This document shows, in pieces, positions 1-9,000 of a stretch of DNA of 20,293 bases (its first letter is position 1; the number at the start of each line of letters is the position of its first letter). This DNA is from Euprymna scolopes (Eukaryota > Mollusca > Cephalopoda > Sepiida > Sepiolidae). Where the stretch lies: NCBI GenBank assembly GCA_024364805.1, contig CM044513.1, positions 16,313,666-16,333,958 on the forward strand, in the 5' to 3' direction. Below the pieces are notes generated by a model that made no database searches, was not told the origin of the DNA, and saw nothing but the letters and a program-made list of their open reading frames with translations. The position numbers were made by a program, and so were the translations under genes.

Positions 1-370
1 ATATATTTCTTTGATTTCCTATTAATAATGCATAACACATACTTATGTATACGTATGTATGTGCGTGTATATATTATGGGTACAGTATCTTTAATGGACG
101 CCCGAATGTGTTTACACAAAATGCATTCATTCGGCGGTACATTATGAATCGTCATTCCTAATCGAGTTACGCATTGAAGATATACTATTTTAATGCCTAA
201 TAATTGAGCTATTTCATTTTCTCTATGACATAATGTTAACAAATCATTGCACGCGCTGTAAATTACTGTTCGTTATGGCCAGCGAACTTTTGCGCCAAAC
301 ATATAACGTAAGACTGTTCGTCTTTAGATGATTCATCACGACCCTACAGGTTATCGTTAGTCTCGTTGAA
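1..370. other. Gene-free AT-rich stretch
   Basis: No gene, RNA or repeat is recognised apart from short TATG/TGTA runs at 45-75. Confidence 0.5.
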
Positions 371-412
371 CTGCATGTACCTGGCCATGCGTTGTTGTGG
401 CTCAGTTTGTCT
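371..412 (-). mobile_element. Retroposon 3'-tail fragment
   Basis: Read on the minus strand, this stretch gives ACTGAGCC followed by an A/C-rich step, then ACGCATGGCC and AGGTACATGC. It is a clear relative of the better-preserved tail near 5.47-5.50 kb (ACGCGTGGCC, GGGTACAGCTAGTA). In that orientation the 3' end points toward position 371 and any retroposon body lies at higher coordinates, perhaps to about 560, where I recognise nothing. The apparent open reading frame over it has no domain I know. What is seen is the shared motif. That it is the end of a retroposon is inferred from its recurrence in the window. Confidence 0.5.
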
Positions 413-816
413 AAGTGTAAGACAAACACAAAATGCCTTTTTCATCCTTATGTTCCCAATATTTGTAAATACTTTGCGTTTACGGTGATGAATTATGAGG
501 GTGTATATCGTATAGAAATTTAGCCAATTTAATTCCTGCAGGAACGTATATATCATGTAATCTCAATAAGTATTTGCTTTGAAAAAATGTAAAAGAAAAC
601 TTTGAAAAAGTATACCCCCCCCCAAAACAAAAACGAGTAGGGAAACTGTTTTAATTTATTGTTAAACATATATAAATGTGGCACTACTGACAATCAGGAA
701 CATGAGACGCATCTGCGTATTTTAGTTTCAAGAACGGCCGATATAGGTCGTTTGTAAACCAAGAAAAAGTGGTCGATAATTCGGCTTTTTTGAAAAGTTC
801 GTACCCACTGTTCTCC

Positions 817-818
<2 letters not shown>

Positions 819-853
<35 letters not shown>

Positions 854-860
854 AAAAAAA
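819..860 (+). repeat. Poly(A) tract (33 A, G, 8 A)
   Basis: There are 33 consecutive A residues, one G, and 8 more A. The preceding ~130 bases (about 684-818) are richer in G+C than their surroundings and include GGCCGATATAGGTCG. This would fit an A-tailed retroposon in plus orientation, but I see no convincing A or B box and no target-site duplication. The small ORFs across it are poly-Lys or poly-Phe artefacts. A polymerase-slippage homopolymer is an equally good explanation. Confidence 0.6.
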
Positions 861-1755
861 TATAATTTCAATTTTTGGTAACAGTATAAATATTAATAAT
901 AGAAATGTTTTTTCAATGATTTTGTTCAATTTGGTTGCTTCAAACATTGTTTTAATCACAGTTAATCATACTTAGCCGAGGTGATATGACGGCACAATAG
1001 TCATTTGTTATATGAAATTATACTGATACTTATGTAATTTTGGTACCGTGCAAAATAAAACCGTTATTATTTCGAAAGCTAATCTTAACATTTTTCTAAA
1101 CATTAAATGATGCTAAAATATCAATAACCTTGAATGTAACCTGAAAAAAACAATTAAAAATAGCGCGGTTCAGATAGTACATAAGCATCATATACACTAT
1201 ATTTGTAAAAAAGGTTTAAATATAAATCAGTCAGAGAAAAAGAGAAAAAAATATAGGGTGTATGCATTTTTGGTACCGCACTATTTATAAAAAGTTTGTT
1301 TCATCAAATAAGAAATATGTTAATCATTTAAAATATTTTATATTTAAAACTCATTGTGCTATCACTAAACTTAAGTTAATTATTTTACTAGGCGATTTAT
1401 TTGTTGTTGTAATTTCGAGTAGTAAACAAAATATTGAATAAAAATGTTTATTTTCAACGCGAATATAATAACGTAATACACTATAGTGTCTAATAATGTA
1501 ATAATAGGAAAGAGTACATGTAGTATTTTTTGTGTGTCGAGATAAAAGAAGAATTTTTTTAATTATAGTAATGCTTCTGAATAAAAAGTAAACTCTAGAA
1601 GTATTGGATTGATGAATAAATAAATTACCGGACAAAAAGGAAACGAGTCGTGATACATAGCATAATACACTTAATATTGGCGACTGAATGCATTTATACT
1701 CATCCAGGGGAGTGAAAATGTAGGAATGTATATGTGCATATAATATTTTCCTCAA
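861..1755. other. AT-rich stretch without recognisable gene
   Basis: This is unstructured AT-rich sequence. The minus-strand opening of 134 codons (1351-1755) is rich in Ile, Tyr, Leu and Ser, as expected of AT-rich DNA read at random. It shows no signal peptide, motif or splice context that I trust. It runs toward the mariner relic beginning near 1.79 kb and may include unrecognisable mariner C-terminal sequence, but I could not match any part of it. Confidence 0.5.
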
Positions 1756-1788
1756 TGAATTTCACAACGGCAGATGGGGTTTCAGAAT

Positions 1789-2148
1789 CGGAAGCATATG
1801 CATATGCAAATGGACATGAATGATAGATTCCACAGACCCTGCACTAATCTTGACATCATGGGCTTTTTGGCGAATAGTAATGCGCTGATCTTCCAAAATT
1901 GCCACACAACTTGACAGACAGATACCTCATCAATGGCACAAGGAGGGTGACCAAGTCTGGAAGATGTTTACACAGACTTCCGGCCATGTTTTAATTCACG
2001 ATGACAGCGTTTTATAAGGTCATATAATGGGAGATTATCACCATAAGTTTTTTTCTATTTCATAAAAAAGTCTTCTGTGGTGTGGGTCCTTTTAAAAACA
2101 AAAAAAGCGGATCACTGTTCGACACTCAACAGGTTCCATTCCACACAT
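1789..2148 (-). pseudogene. Mariner-type transposase, N-terminal fragment
   Basis: Read on the minus strand, this gives the first ~115 residues of a mariner transposase of the SETMAR/GVQW3 kind, normally ~345 residues. The order of blocks is right. A start near 2148 or 2139 gives MEPVECRTVIRFF, then YGDNLPLYDLIKRCHREL, KHGRKSV, LGHPPCAIDEVSVCQV, and EDQRITIRQKAHDVKISAG followed by SVESIIHVHLHM. These correspond to the two helix-turn-helix DNA-binding halves around the conserved 'SGRP'-like hinge, here altered to LGHP. The blocks fall in more than one frame, with at least one in-frame stop (after KHGRKSV) and a frame change before EDQRIT, so it is dead. The catalytic D,D34D domain is not seen below about 1.79 kb. 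It could be an autonomous mariner relic or a fragment of a domesticated relative. Its decay favours the former. Confidence 0.65.
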
Positions 2149-2316
2149 GACTCAGTTCAACAAGCTGTAAAACAGAAATCACACTTAGCTCAAAGCTGTA
2201 ATAAACCACATTACTCGTAGAGATATAAATGATTGCACATGCCAAATTTCATCTCGATCTAACAACTGGAAGTGGGTCAGGAGCATTACTTATTGCACGT
2301 CCCTCGTCAGCAACAA
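2149..2316 (-). mobile_element. Probable mariner leader and terminal region
   Basis: Directly upstream (minus sense) of the transposase start there is non-coding sequence including GATGAAATTTGGCATG and CAATAAGTAATGC. Short motifs like 'AATAAGTAATG' and 'GAAATTTG' are, from memory, characteristic of mariner ends and leaders of this group. The outer boundary near 2316 is a guess. I cannot identify a TA target duplication, and the opposite terminal repeat is not visible at the low-coordinate side. Confidence 0.4.
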
Positions 2317-2680
2317 AAGGAAACAATATAAACAAAACGTTTTCTTTCAACAATAGACTATTATTATTTATATTAAACAATGAATACATCATGTTGTTTA
2401 TATTATAAACACTATACAGTACGCGTTATAATTTGAAAAAAAATGTAAAGCTATTTAAATTTTATGTGTCAGAAAACAGTAACAGGAGCAAAGTTTTTTT
2501 ATAATAAATAGAAAATATCATTCAAAGACATATATCAATACATCCATCTTAATTCAAATCAATCAGAGGGAATTAGGCACAAATTATGTACTAAGATGTG
2601 CGACCTAATTACATGTAAACAATAATATTATTAGTTATCTCTATATAAATAAAATGAACTCATTTTTCCCCTCCGACTTT
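2317..2680. other. AT-rich stretch, nothing recognised
   Basis: This is low-complexity-leaning AT-rich sequence with no coding, RNA or repeat signature that I can support. Confidence 0.5.
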
Positions 2681-2689
2681 GACGTTTAT

Positions 2690-3670
2690 AGGACTGCACC
2701 TGTATCCATTTGGTGCAGCCGTATCATTCACAAACTGAATCACGACATCTGCCGTATTTTATAGGGTTATTACATATCAAGGATCTCGCTTATCAGAGTT
2801 TCCTATATTCTGTCTGGTGAGAGTCCACTGTAAAAATCGGGTACATTTAATGGAAGTAGTAAAGTAAACTCTCTCTAACAAATTCATCCTACCACCGCCA
2901 CTCGCTTACACCGTTCCACACCGTTCACAGGAGACATTTAAAACCGACCACCGGTTAGAATTTATCTAAAAACTGGACTGGACATACGCTGAAACGAACC
3001 ACGCTTACTTTGCCATTGGTTAGCATAAAACATAAACACAATTTATAAAGCATTTATTATAATAAAATTAGATTCAACCAGACCACAATCCGTTACCTGG
3101 AATTGAATTCACAATTACATTACTTTGATTTCGTTATAACCCGCGTGGTTAGAGTTTAATGAAAACCTGAATTGACATTTACGTGAAACGCACCAAACTT
3201 ACACAAACACAACTTCCGTTTCGGTCTTTCCTTACGTGTTTTTTTTCTTTCTTTCTTTCTTTCTTTCTTACCTTTCGTTGTCTTTTTGCTTTATGGGTGA
3301 TGGAGGTGGGGGTACTTCCCTATGTTTACCTTTCCTTTCGCTCTTTCCTTCTTTCTTTCTTTTCTCTCCATTTTCTGCGCTTTCCAGTGTTAAAACGAAA
3401 CCCAACGACCTTATATTCCAGGTTTTACTTACACTCTTTCGCTCTACGACTATTACTTGTGTATCCAACTCTATTTGTGCCACGTTCCTTTAATTTTTCA
3501 CCGTACCAGTGACCACTTACAAGCCGACATTCACGTACATGGACTTCCCTTTGTGTTCTTTTTCTTGGGACCGGGTTATGTTACTACACGTTTCCCATGG
3601 ATCGAGCGATCGCTGTCAGACGTCACGATAATACGAATTCTTTTTTTTTTCATTTTTTACTTTTATTAAA
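2690..3670. repeat. C/T-rich repetitive region with internal duplication
   Basis: This region is richer in G+C and pyrimidines than its neighbours. Positions about 2946-3011 and 3139-3205 are imperfect direct copies that share GGTTAGA, GGACATACGCTGAAACGAACC versus TGACATTTACGTGAAACGCACC, and a following CTTAC, roughly 70% alike by eye. A small hairpin (CTGCACC/GGTGCAG) lies near 2693-2720. A (TTTC)n run lies at about 3241-3270, with a second T/C tract at about 3340-3370. The ORFs over the T/C tracts are Phe/Ser/Leu-rich artefacts. I read it as an unclassified interspersed repeat. No reverse transcriptase or transposase motif is visible. Confidence 0.4.
3241..3270 (+). repeat. (TTTC)n microsatellite
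   Basis: A poly-T start is followed by repeated CTTT units. The pyrimidine-only strand is interrupted again at 3340-3370 by a similar CTTTCTTTCTTT run. Confidence 0.85.
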
Positions 3671-3885
3671 AAAGAAAACAAACCAATTAAAAATACTTTC
3701 AAACATAAAGTAAACTGATTCATGTAAGTAAAAAAAAGTAGCATTTACTGCCTTTGGTAATAATTATTTTTTGCTTAGTTGTTTTGTTTTTCACCCTTTT
3801 TTCGACTAACCATTCTTAAATCTCAATATAAAATCGATTTTTCCAAGTACATTTTAGGTGGGGGGGGGTCATTCCAACCTCCGAA

Positions 3886-4478
3886 GGGAGTTTGTATTAC
3901 TGTACACATAGATTCGAAAAAGCTGTCCAAAAACAAAACAAAAAAAACAAATACATAACAATTAAATGTTATCAAAGCCAAGATACGTTACTTTTCTGCC
4001 AAACTGGATATATATATATTTTTCGTGTTTTTATTCAATGTAACATATTTATTCAGCTCGAAAAACATACAGTGTTTACCTATGTATTCTAAAATTCAAG
4101 AAGGCGTCTCACACCCTCTTTAACACCGTAAGTATAGAAAAAGGTGTTATGAATAAAAAACTATACAAAATACTATTAAAAACACGCCGATTATATGTCA
4201 ACCTATGTCACATTAACATGTATTGAGCGAGTTTTTAACAGTATTTTATTAGGTTTTTTATTTATAATATCTTTTCCCAAACTTACCGTGTTAAAGACAG
4301 AATCAGACTACATCTTGAATGTTTTCGAGCTGAATAAACATGTTACATTGAATAAAAACACGAAAAATATATCAAGTTGTGTAGAAGAGTAATTTATCTT
4401 GCCTTTGATAACATTTATTTGTTATATATTTGTTTTTGGACAACTTTTTCGAATCTATGTGTACAGTAATACAAACCC
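3886..4478. mobile_element. Fold-back DNA transposon, copy 1
   Basis: The element is almost entirely palindromic. The left arm starts GGGAGTTTGTATTACTGTAC and the right arm ends with its complement (GTACAGTAATACAAACCC). Landmarks recur inverted in each arm: GATTCGAAAAAG, AAATGTTATCAAAG, TTTTTATTCAATGTAACAT, TTATTCAGCTCGAAAA and CTTTAACAC. Pairing continues to AAAAACACGCCGATTATATG against its partner, leaving a loop of only about 18 bases near 4199-4216. The right arm lacks about 25 bases that the left arm has after CAGCTCGAAAA. It carries no transposase, so it is non-autonomous. The 8 bases outside the two ends (3878-3885 and 4479-4486) do not match, so no target-site duplication survives. 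Its family identity comes from copy 2 next door. Confidence 0.85.
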
Positions 4479-4627
4479 ATAGTGAGAAAACACGGAACAT
4501 TATGGAGTTTTTTTTGGGGGGGAGAATTAGCGATGTTGGAAAATTGAAGACGATTAGTATAAAAATCTAGCGATTATTTCCCTTTCTTTATAAACTTTTT
4601 CTTTTTTAATTTCTTTGTTTAATAAAT

Positions 4628-4635
4628 ATTTTGTG
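4628..4635. repeat. Target-site duplication, left
   Basis: ATTTTGTG is repeated exactly at 5213-5220 on the far side of fold-back copy 2. The element ends fall directly inside the two repeats. Confidence 0.85.
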
Positions 4636-5028
4636 GGGCTTGTATTACTCTACACATACATTCGAAAAAGTTGTCCAAAAAGAAATATATAACAAATAAA
4701 TGTTATCAAAGGCAACATAAGTTACTTTTCTACTAAACTGGATATATTTTTCGTGGTTTTATTCAATGTAACATGTTTATTCAGCTCGAAAACCATACAG
4801 TGTTACCGATGTATTGGAACATTCAAGATGGCGTATGATTCTCTCTTTAACACGGTAAGTGTGGGAAAAGATGTTATAATTTTTTGTATAGTTTTTGATT
4901 TATAACACCTTTTTCCATACTTACGGTGTTAAAGACGGTGTGAGACGCCATCTTGAATTTTCTAATACATTGGCATACACTGTATGGTTTTCGAGCTGAA
5001 TAAATATGTTACATTGAATAAAAACACG

Positions 5029-5102
<74 letters not shown>

Positions 5103-5212
5103 AGTTTGGCAGAAAAGTAACTTATTTTGGCTTTGATAACATTTATTTGTTATATATTTGTTTGTTTTTTCACAACTTTTTAGAATCTATGTGTACAGTA
5201 ATACAAACACCC
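4636..5212. mobile_element. Fold-back DNA transposon, copy 2, with 8-bp TSD
   Basis: This is the same family as the copy 157 bp upstream. Its ends are GGGCTTGTATTAC and GTAATACAAACACCC, and both arms carry the same landmarks (GTCCAAAAA near the left end, TTATCAAAGGCAAC, TTCAATGTAACAT, CAGCTCGAAAACCATACAGT, CTTTAACAC). It is flanked by a perfect 8-bp direct repeat, ATTTTGTG, at 4628-4635 and 5213-5220. An 8-bp duplication with ends starting GGG is compatible with hAT, Merlin or P-type elements, and I cannot choose between them from termini alone. It has no coding capacity. Its centre is shorter than copy 1 by roughly 75 bases. Its right arm contains a 70-bp (AT)n array that the left arm lacks. 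Confidence 0.9.
5031..5100. repeat. (AT)35 inside transposon arm
   Basis: A pure AT dinucleotide array sits between CACGAA and CCAGTTTGGC. The three other arms of this family have only GGATATATATATATTTTTCG or shorter at the same place, so the array is an expansion internal to this arm rather than an insertion site. Confidence 0.95.
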
Positions 5213-5220
5213 ATTTTGTG
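5213..5220. repeat. Target-site duplication, right
   Basis: An exact partner of 4628-4635, abutting the element terminus ...CACCC. Confidence 0.85.
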
Positions 5221-5505
5221 TTTTATATACATAAAGTACAATTGTTGAATGTTACTGTTTTGATTATATTCGTTGGGGGACAATTAAAAAAATTAGGAAA
5301 GATTAAAATGAAGCGAAATTTAACTTTATTTTTTTGCATAATTAATGAGGGAAGTATTTTTCTGTTTATCTTCTTAACATCTGTTAAAAACAAATAAATA
5401 ATTTGTAAATTCTCTTGAAAAAAAGAACAAAACTTTTCTCTACTTTCACATGTGTTCCATTTTAACAAACTGAGCCGCAGCAACGCGTGGCCGGGTACAG
5501 CTAGT
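5221..5505 (+). mobile_element. Retroposon 3' region and conserved tail
   Basis: The right part (about 5466-5503) reads AACAAACTGAGCCGCAGCAA, then CGCGTGGCCGGGTACAGC and TAGTAAG. It is the cleanest copy in the window of a tail also seen at 371-412 and, more diverged, at 12307-12334. The TAGTA end followed by AGTATATAAA suggests the 3' terminus lies at about 5503 and the element reads left to right. The AT-rich body upstream (GTTGGGGGACAATTA near 5272) encodes nothing recognisable; the plus and minus openings of 79-86 codons have no motif. My recollection is that tails of this type belong to RTE-like LINEs or their SINEs, but the clade is not shown by anything in this window. Confidence 0.5.
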
Positions 5506-6990
5506 AAGTATATAAAGTAGGCACATATTTTTTTTCAATAGATATAGCCAAAAGAAAATGCAATATGGGAAATAAGGCAAACACACATTATTTTAGTTTG
5601 TGAGAGATTTGCTTTAAATAGAAACATGCAGTAATAATTTTATCCGTGCGAGCAATGAGAAAACAAATAAGTAATCCCCTAAAACTGTAAATAGATGCGA
5701 GTACAAATGCGAGCGCAAATAACAACAAAATCGTAGCCGGAGAATGTAAGCTCGAACGTGTAAATAGGAGATGTAAAACTCAGAAACGCTTTAGCCGACT
5801 TGCCTACAGTGAACTTACGACGTTACAGCTTTCGAAATAACACATGTAAATATTTGCTTTTTGCTGTACACATGTCCTTGGATGATGTAATTATTGAATG
5901 TGGATTCCTTCGGTGTACACTCTGAACTCGCTTAATGTAAGCATAAGTTTTTCTGTTGTAAAATTTAACGCTAATTGTTTTTTTGTTGTAGATGTTCTTA
6001 TTTATTTATATTTTAAAACAAAACACATGTAATATATGTAAAACTTCTATTTTTATTATTTCTTTTCCAGACCAATATCTACTGTAAAAGTAAACTTACA
6101 TTTCATGTTGTATCAATGAACGTGTTAACTTTAAAAGTATTGAATAAAACACATAAATTGTTTAAAAGCTTCAAGATCAGACAAAAATCTCGTCCCTGCC
6201 ATGTAGTTATCCCGTAATCTGTTTTTTTTTATTTGTCTTATTCAAAAATAGATTTTAATCAGATGTATTAATGATGCTTAGGATGAAACAAGAAAACAAA
6301 TGTTTTAGGCAGTTAAAATGCTTCCATATATCAGAATAGCCGGATCTTAACGTTAACAATCGCGTAATCCGTTGTTATATTTTTTTTTACTTTATGTATG
6401 AGAAGAACATTAGACAATCGAATTAAAAAAAAGAAGTTTTATTTGACTTTTAGAAAATGATGATAAACACATGTGGAAAACAGTATGAACGGTGTATGCA
6501 ATTACAAATTATGTAGACACTCGCGTGGCTATATATTAAAAGTTAATATCTACCTCATATTAAATGGGTAACTATAAACAGTCTTGGCCTATGAGCATGT
6601 TTCGATGTGGTAAAATGTTTCTAATTGGGGGCAACCTAACTCCCAGACATGGATCGAATGGCATTTGGGTAGAGTAAGCTCGTATAAACCGTGGTTAAGG
6701 CAACCTCTCTAAGAGAACCAACTCTCTAATTAAAAAAAAACATGAAGCGGAGATCAGGACTCGCACCAAGCTGGTCTGCAGTTTGAATTGTTACCTGTTA
6801 TCTTGCTCTTGCTGGTTACTGCATCTCACCCTTTTAAAACAGAGACAAAGATTTAGCTCTCGTGCAAAGCTAAACCACTGTGATGACATATTTGTGTTTA
6901 AACCCACTCAGAGATCTGTCTAAAAATATTCCTGTGATAATGTAAAAGTTGTGACGCGTGTAGACTTGAAAAGCTGGAAGCATGTAATAA
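5506..6990. other. Gene-free AT-rich stretch
   Basis: There is no coding or RNA signature. A slightly more complex patch at about 6620-6840 looks like old repeat sequence (it includes AACCGTGGTTAAGGCAACC and a B-box-like GGTGCGAGTCC on the minus strand), but a matching A box is missing, so I do not call a SINE. Several short A or T runs occur. Confidence 0.45.
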
Positions 6991-7008
6991 ATTATCTGCC
7001 TTCATTAT

Positions 7009-7079
7009 ATGTATACATGTAGGTATGTATGTGTATATGTTTATATGTGTATGCATGTTTATATATGTACATGCGTATG

Positions 7080-7136
<57 letters not shown>

Positions 7137-7150
7137 TTGTTTATATATGC
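7009..7150. repeat. Compound (TA)n/(TG)n microsatellite
   Basis: Imperfect TATG/TGTA units lead into (AT)n at about 7087-7114, and then (GT)n to about 7136. The open frames across it, on the plus strand, are Cys/Val/Tyr/Ile repeat translations and not proteins. Confidence 0.9.
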
Positions 7151-7798
7151 AGCCTTTGAGATTTTATATGACCGGTCGCCACAGTGGAATGAAAATTTCT
7201 TGGGGCGACTAAAAGTCGTAAACCACTTGCCCGCCAGTGGAAAAAATTCTTTAAATAAAGAAACGGGAAAAACTCATTTATTTTACGGCCCTCAAATATG
7301 CGGTAACTTAGAATGACCTATGTCTCATCATCTGTGAATTCTTTTATCTCTAGCTGTGAGACGGTTGGTCTATCGTTTGAAAAAAGTGTGGTAACGCTAA
7401 AGGTCAACAAGAAATCAAATTTACACATTCGACGTGTAGTCAAAATTTCGACTTGATTTAGTTCTCTGATTTTGAAGTTAATATGGAAAAGAAATTAGTC
7501 AACGCTACAGCTACATACACTTCATGCTTACAAAAGTTGAGAGGTATATTTGAAAGAGGAAAATAACGCATCGTTCCGTCAAGCATCCGAAGAAATTATT
7601 TTTATTTTTATAGACTAATAATATGAATGATGGTATATAAAGAAACTGGTGTTATATTTTAACGCTTTGTTGAATATTTACTGAAATGTTTGTATTAATA
7701 AAATAGTTGATTTACAGGAGTTAAAAAAATATATTTCCTTGTTAGTTTATGCACAGGGTAATTTCTTGACTTGCTGTAAAATTATTTACTATTATTGA
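7151..7798. other. Gene-free stretch
   Basis: About 7150-7320 is moderately complex (CCGGTCGCCACAGTGG, GGGGCGACTAAAAGTCG) and may be old repeat DNA, but no family signature is clear. The rest is AT-rich with nothing recognised. Confidence 0.4.
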
Positions 7799-8121
7799 CT
7801 TTTTTTTACACAGAGATCACCACTTATCAAGGCCCGGAAGCCACTCAGGGATAAGGGTTATTGCAAGTACATTCCGTTAGTGAGGAGATTTGATAAAGTG
7901 TTTACTTAAGGGGGCGGTTCATTAGGAATTTGTTAACATTAGACTTGAAGACATCCAAGTTATAGTCCGGAGGGAAGAAGGCAGACGGAACTCCTAATGG
8001 ACCGCCCCCTTAAGTAAACACTTCATCAAATCTGCACACTAACGTAATTTACTTGCAATAACCCTTACCCCTGAGTTGCTTCCGGGCCTTGATAAGTGGT
8101 GATCACTGTGTAAAAAAAAAG
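7799..8121. mobile_element. Fold-back element with 132-bp inverted arms
   Basis: The left arm 7799-7930 and the right arm 7989-8121 are inverted copies with about 10 substitutions and one length difference in the T run, near 92% identity. Shared blocks are ACACAG(A/T)GATCACCAC, TTATCAAGGCCCGGAAGC, TAAGGGTTATTGCAAGTA, GTGTTTACTTAAGGGGGCGG and CATTAGGA. A 58-base unpaired centre (7931-7988) separates them. It has no coding capacity, and its G+C is above the surroundings. If the true ends are CACAG...CTGTG, the flanking dinucleotide is TA on both sides, which would fit a Tc1/mariner-type TA duplication. However, complementarity continues through T8/A9, so the ends may lie at 7799 and 8121, where I see no duplication. 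It is unrelated to the 3.9-5.2 kb family. Confidence 0.85.
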
Positions 8122-8248
8122 ATATCCAATCCTCATCTTAAAATTAAAGACACGTAAAATGTGTAGCCTTAATATATTATGCACAATATTTTTTTCCAGA
8201 TTATATATTTTTTTAAATTTTCGTCAGTATTGTTTATTTAGGGAATAT

Positions 8249-8545
8249 TTATCCAGGTATACATGTTTGCAGATAAGCTAATTCCTGATTATGACTTATC
8301 AAATATTTAAGATAATAGAATCTCTCGCAAGCAAATGTTTCCAGCGAGATCCTACCACAGAAATTGATTCGTGCAAAACAACCCCTGCTCCTCAGAAGAC
8401 AGAACTCGATTACAGGTTTATTAGCATTACGAATAAAATCCTTAGAAACAACCCTATGTAAGGCATGGTTATTCATTGTGGCGTCTCGAAGACTCCAAGT
8501 TGCGAGCGATTTATATGAAATGACATTCAAATAAGTGAAACCCAC
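8249..8545 (-). other. Unidentified 98-codon minus-strand opening
   Basis: This is the longest opening in the window (98 codons) that is neither compositionally trivial nor a known transposon frame. The residues are mixed (including RSRGCFARINFCGRISLETF), but I recognise no domain, signal peptide or zinc-finger spacing. On the minus strand the DNA includes CTGAGGAGCAGGGGTTGTTT and TTGCACGAA. This 'CTGAGGAG...CACGAA' arrangement resembles the hairpin-like motifs found near the 3' ends of many invertebrate retroposons, so repeat-derived DNA is more likely than a gene. There is no splice-site or poly(A) arrangement that would define an exon. Confidence 0.3.
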
Positions 8546-8549
8546 TTTC

Positions 8550-8947
8550 TTATGATTATTGGCACAACTCAGAATGCGGGTAACTGTCTGTGAATGTTGT
8601 TGCTCTTTTCAACTGATTAGGTCATGGTGTCAAAAACAGACGAACAATTGATAAGTTTAAGAATAGCTGTGGATTATAGACCATATTTTAGATTAAAACA
8701 TCTATGAACAAAAATAAGTGTATGTGATTACTTCAAAATGAATGCATATTAATATATTGAGTATATATAGTCTTTAGTGGTTAAAAATTATTTTAGGTGC
8801 AAGTACATGTATATGGTGTCTTACACAATCTGACTTGCACTCAAAATACTTCAAATATACATTTCTATCTGAGTCTACATTTGAAACACTTTAATCTTTA
8901 CAAATATTAACACAGTTTTCAGATGCATATATAAATGCACACACATG

Positions 8948-8950
<3 letters not shown>
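8550..8950. other. Gene-free AT-rich stretch
   Basis: Nothing is recognised apart from short AT-rich motifs leading into the microsatellite at about 8955. Confidence 0.5.
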
Positions 8951-8993
<43 letters not shown>

Positions 8994-9000
8994 CACATAT
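8950..9000. repeat. (AT)n microsatellite
   Basis: TATATA units are interrupted once by TGTATA, and preceded by CACACATGTACATG. Confidence 0.9.

Noticed and set aside
684-860. Processed pseudogene or SINE ending in the poly(A) tract
   Set aside because: No upstream coding similarity, no clear pol III boxes and no flanking duplication; kept only as a homopolymer tract.
1351-1755. 134-codon minus-strand opening
   Set aside because: The longest opening by count, but its composition is what AT-rich DNA gives by chance, with no motif, splice context or family match.
3183-3512. 109-codon Phe/Ser/Leu-rich frame that looks like a membrane protein
   Set aside because: Its hydrophobicity comes from (TTTC)n and T/C-rich DNA; overlapping frames are equally open.
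6620-6840. Minus-strand SINE suggested by GGTGCGAGTCC
   Set aside because: The B-box-like match has no A box at tRNA spacing, and no tail or target-site duplication was found.
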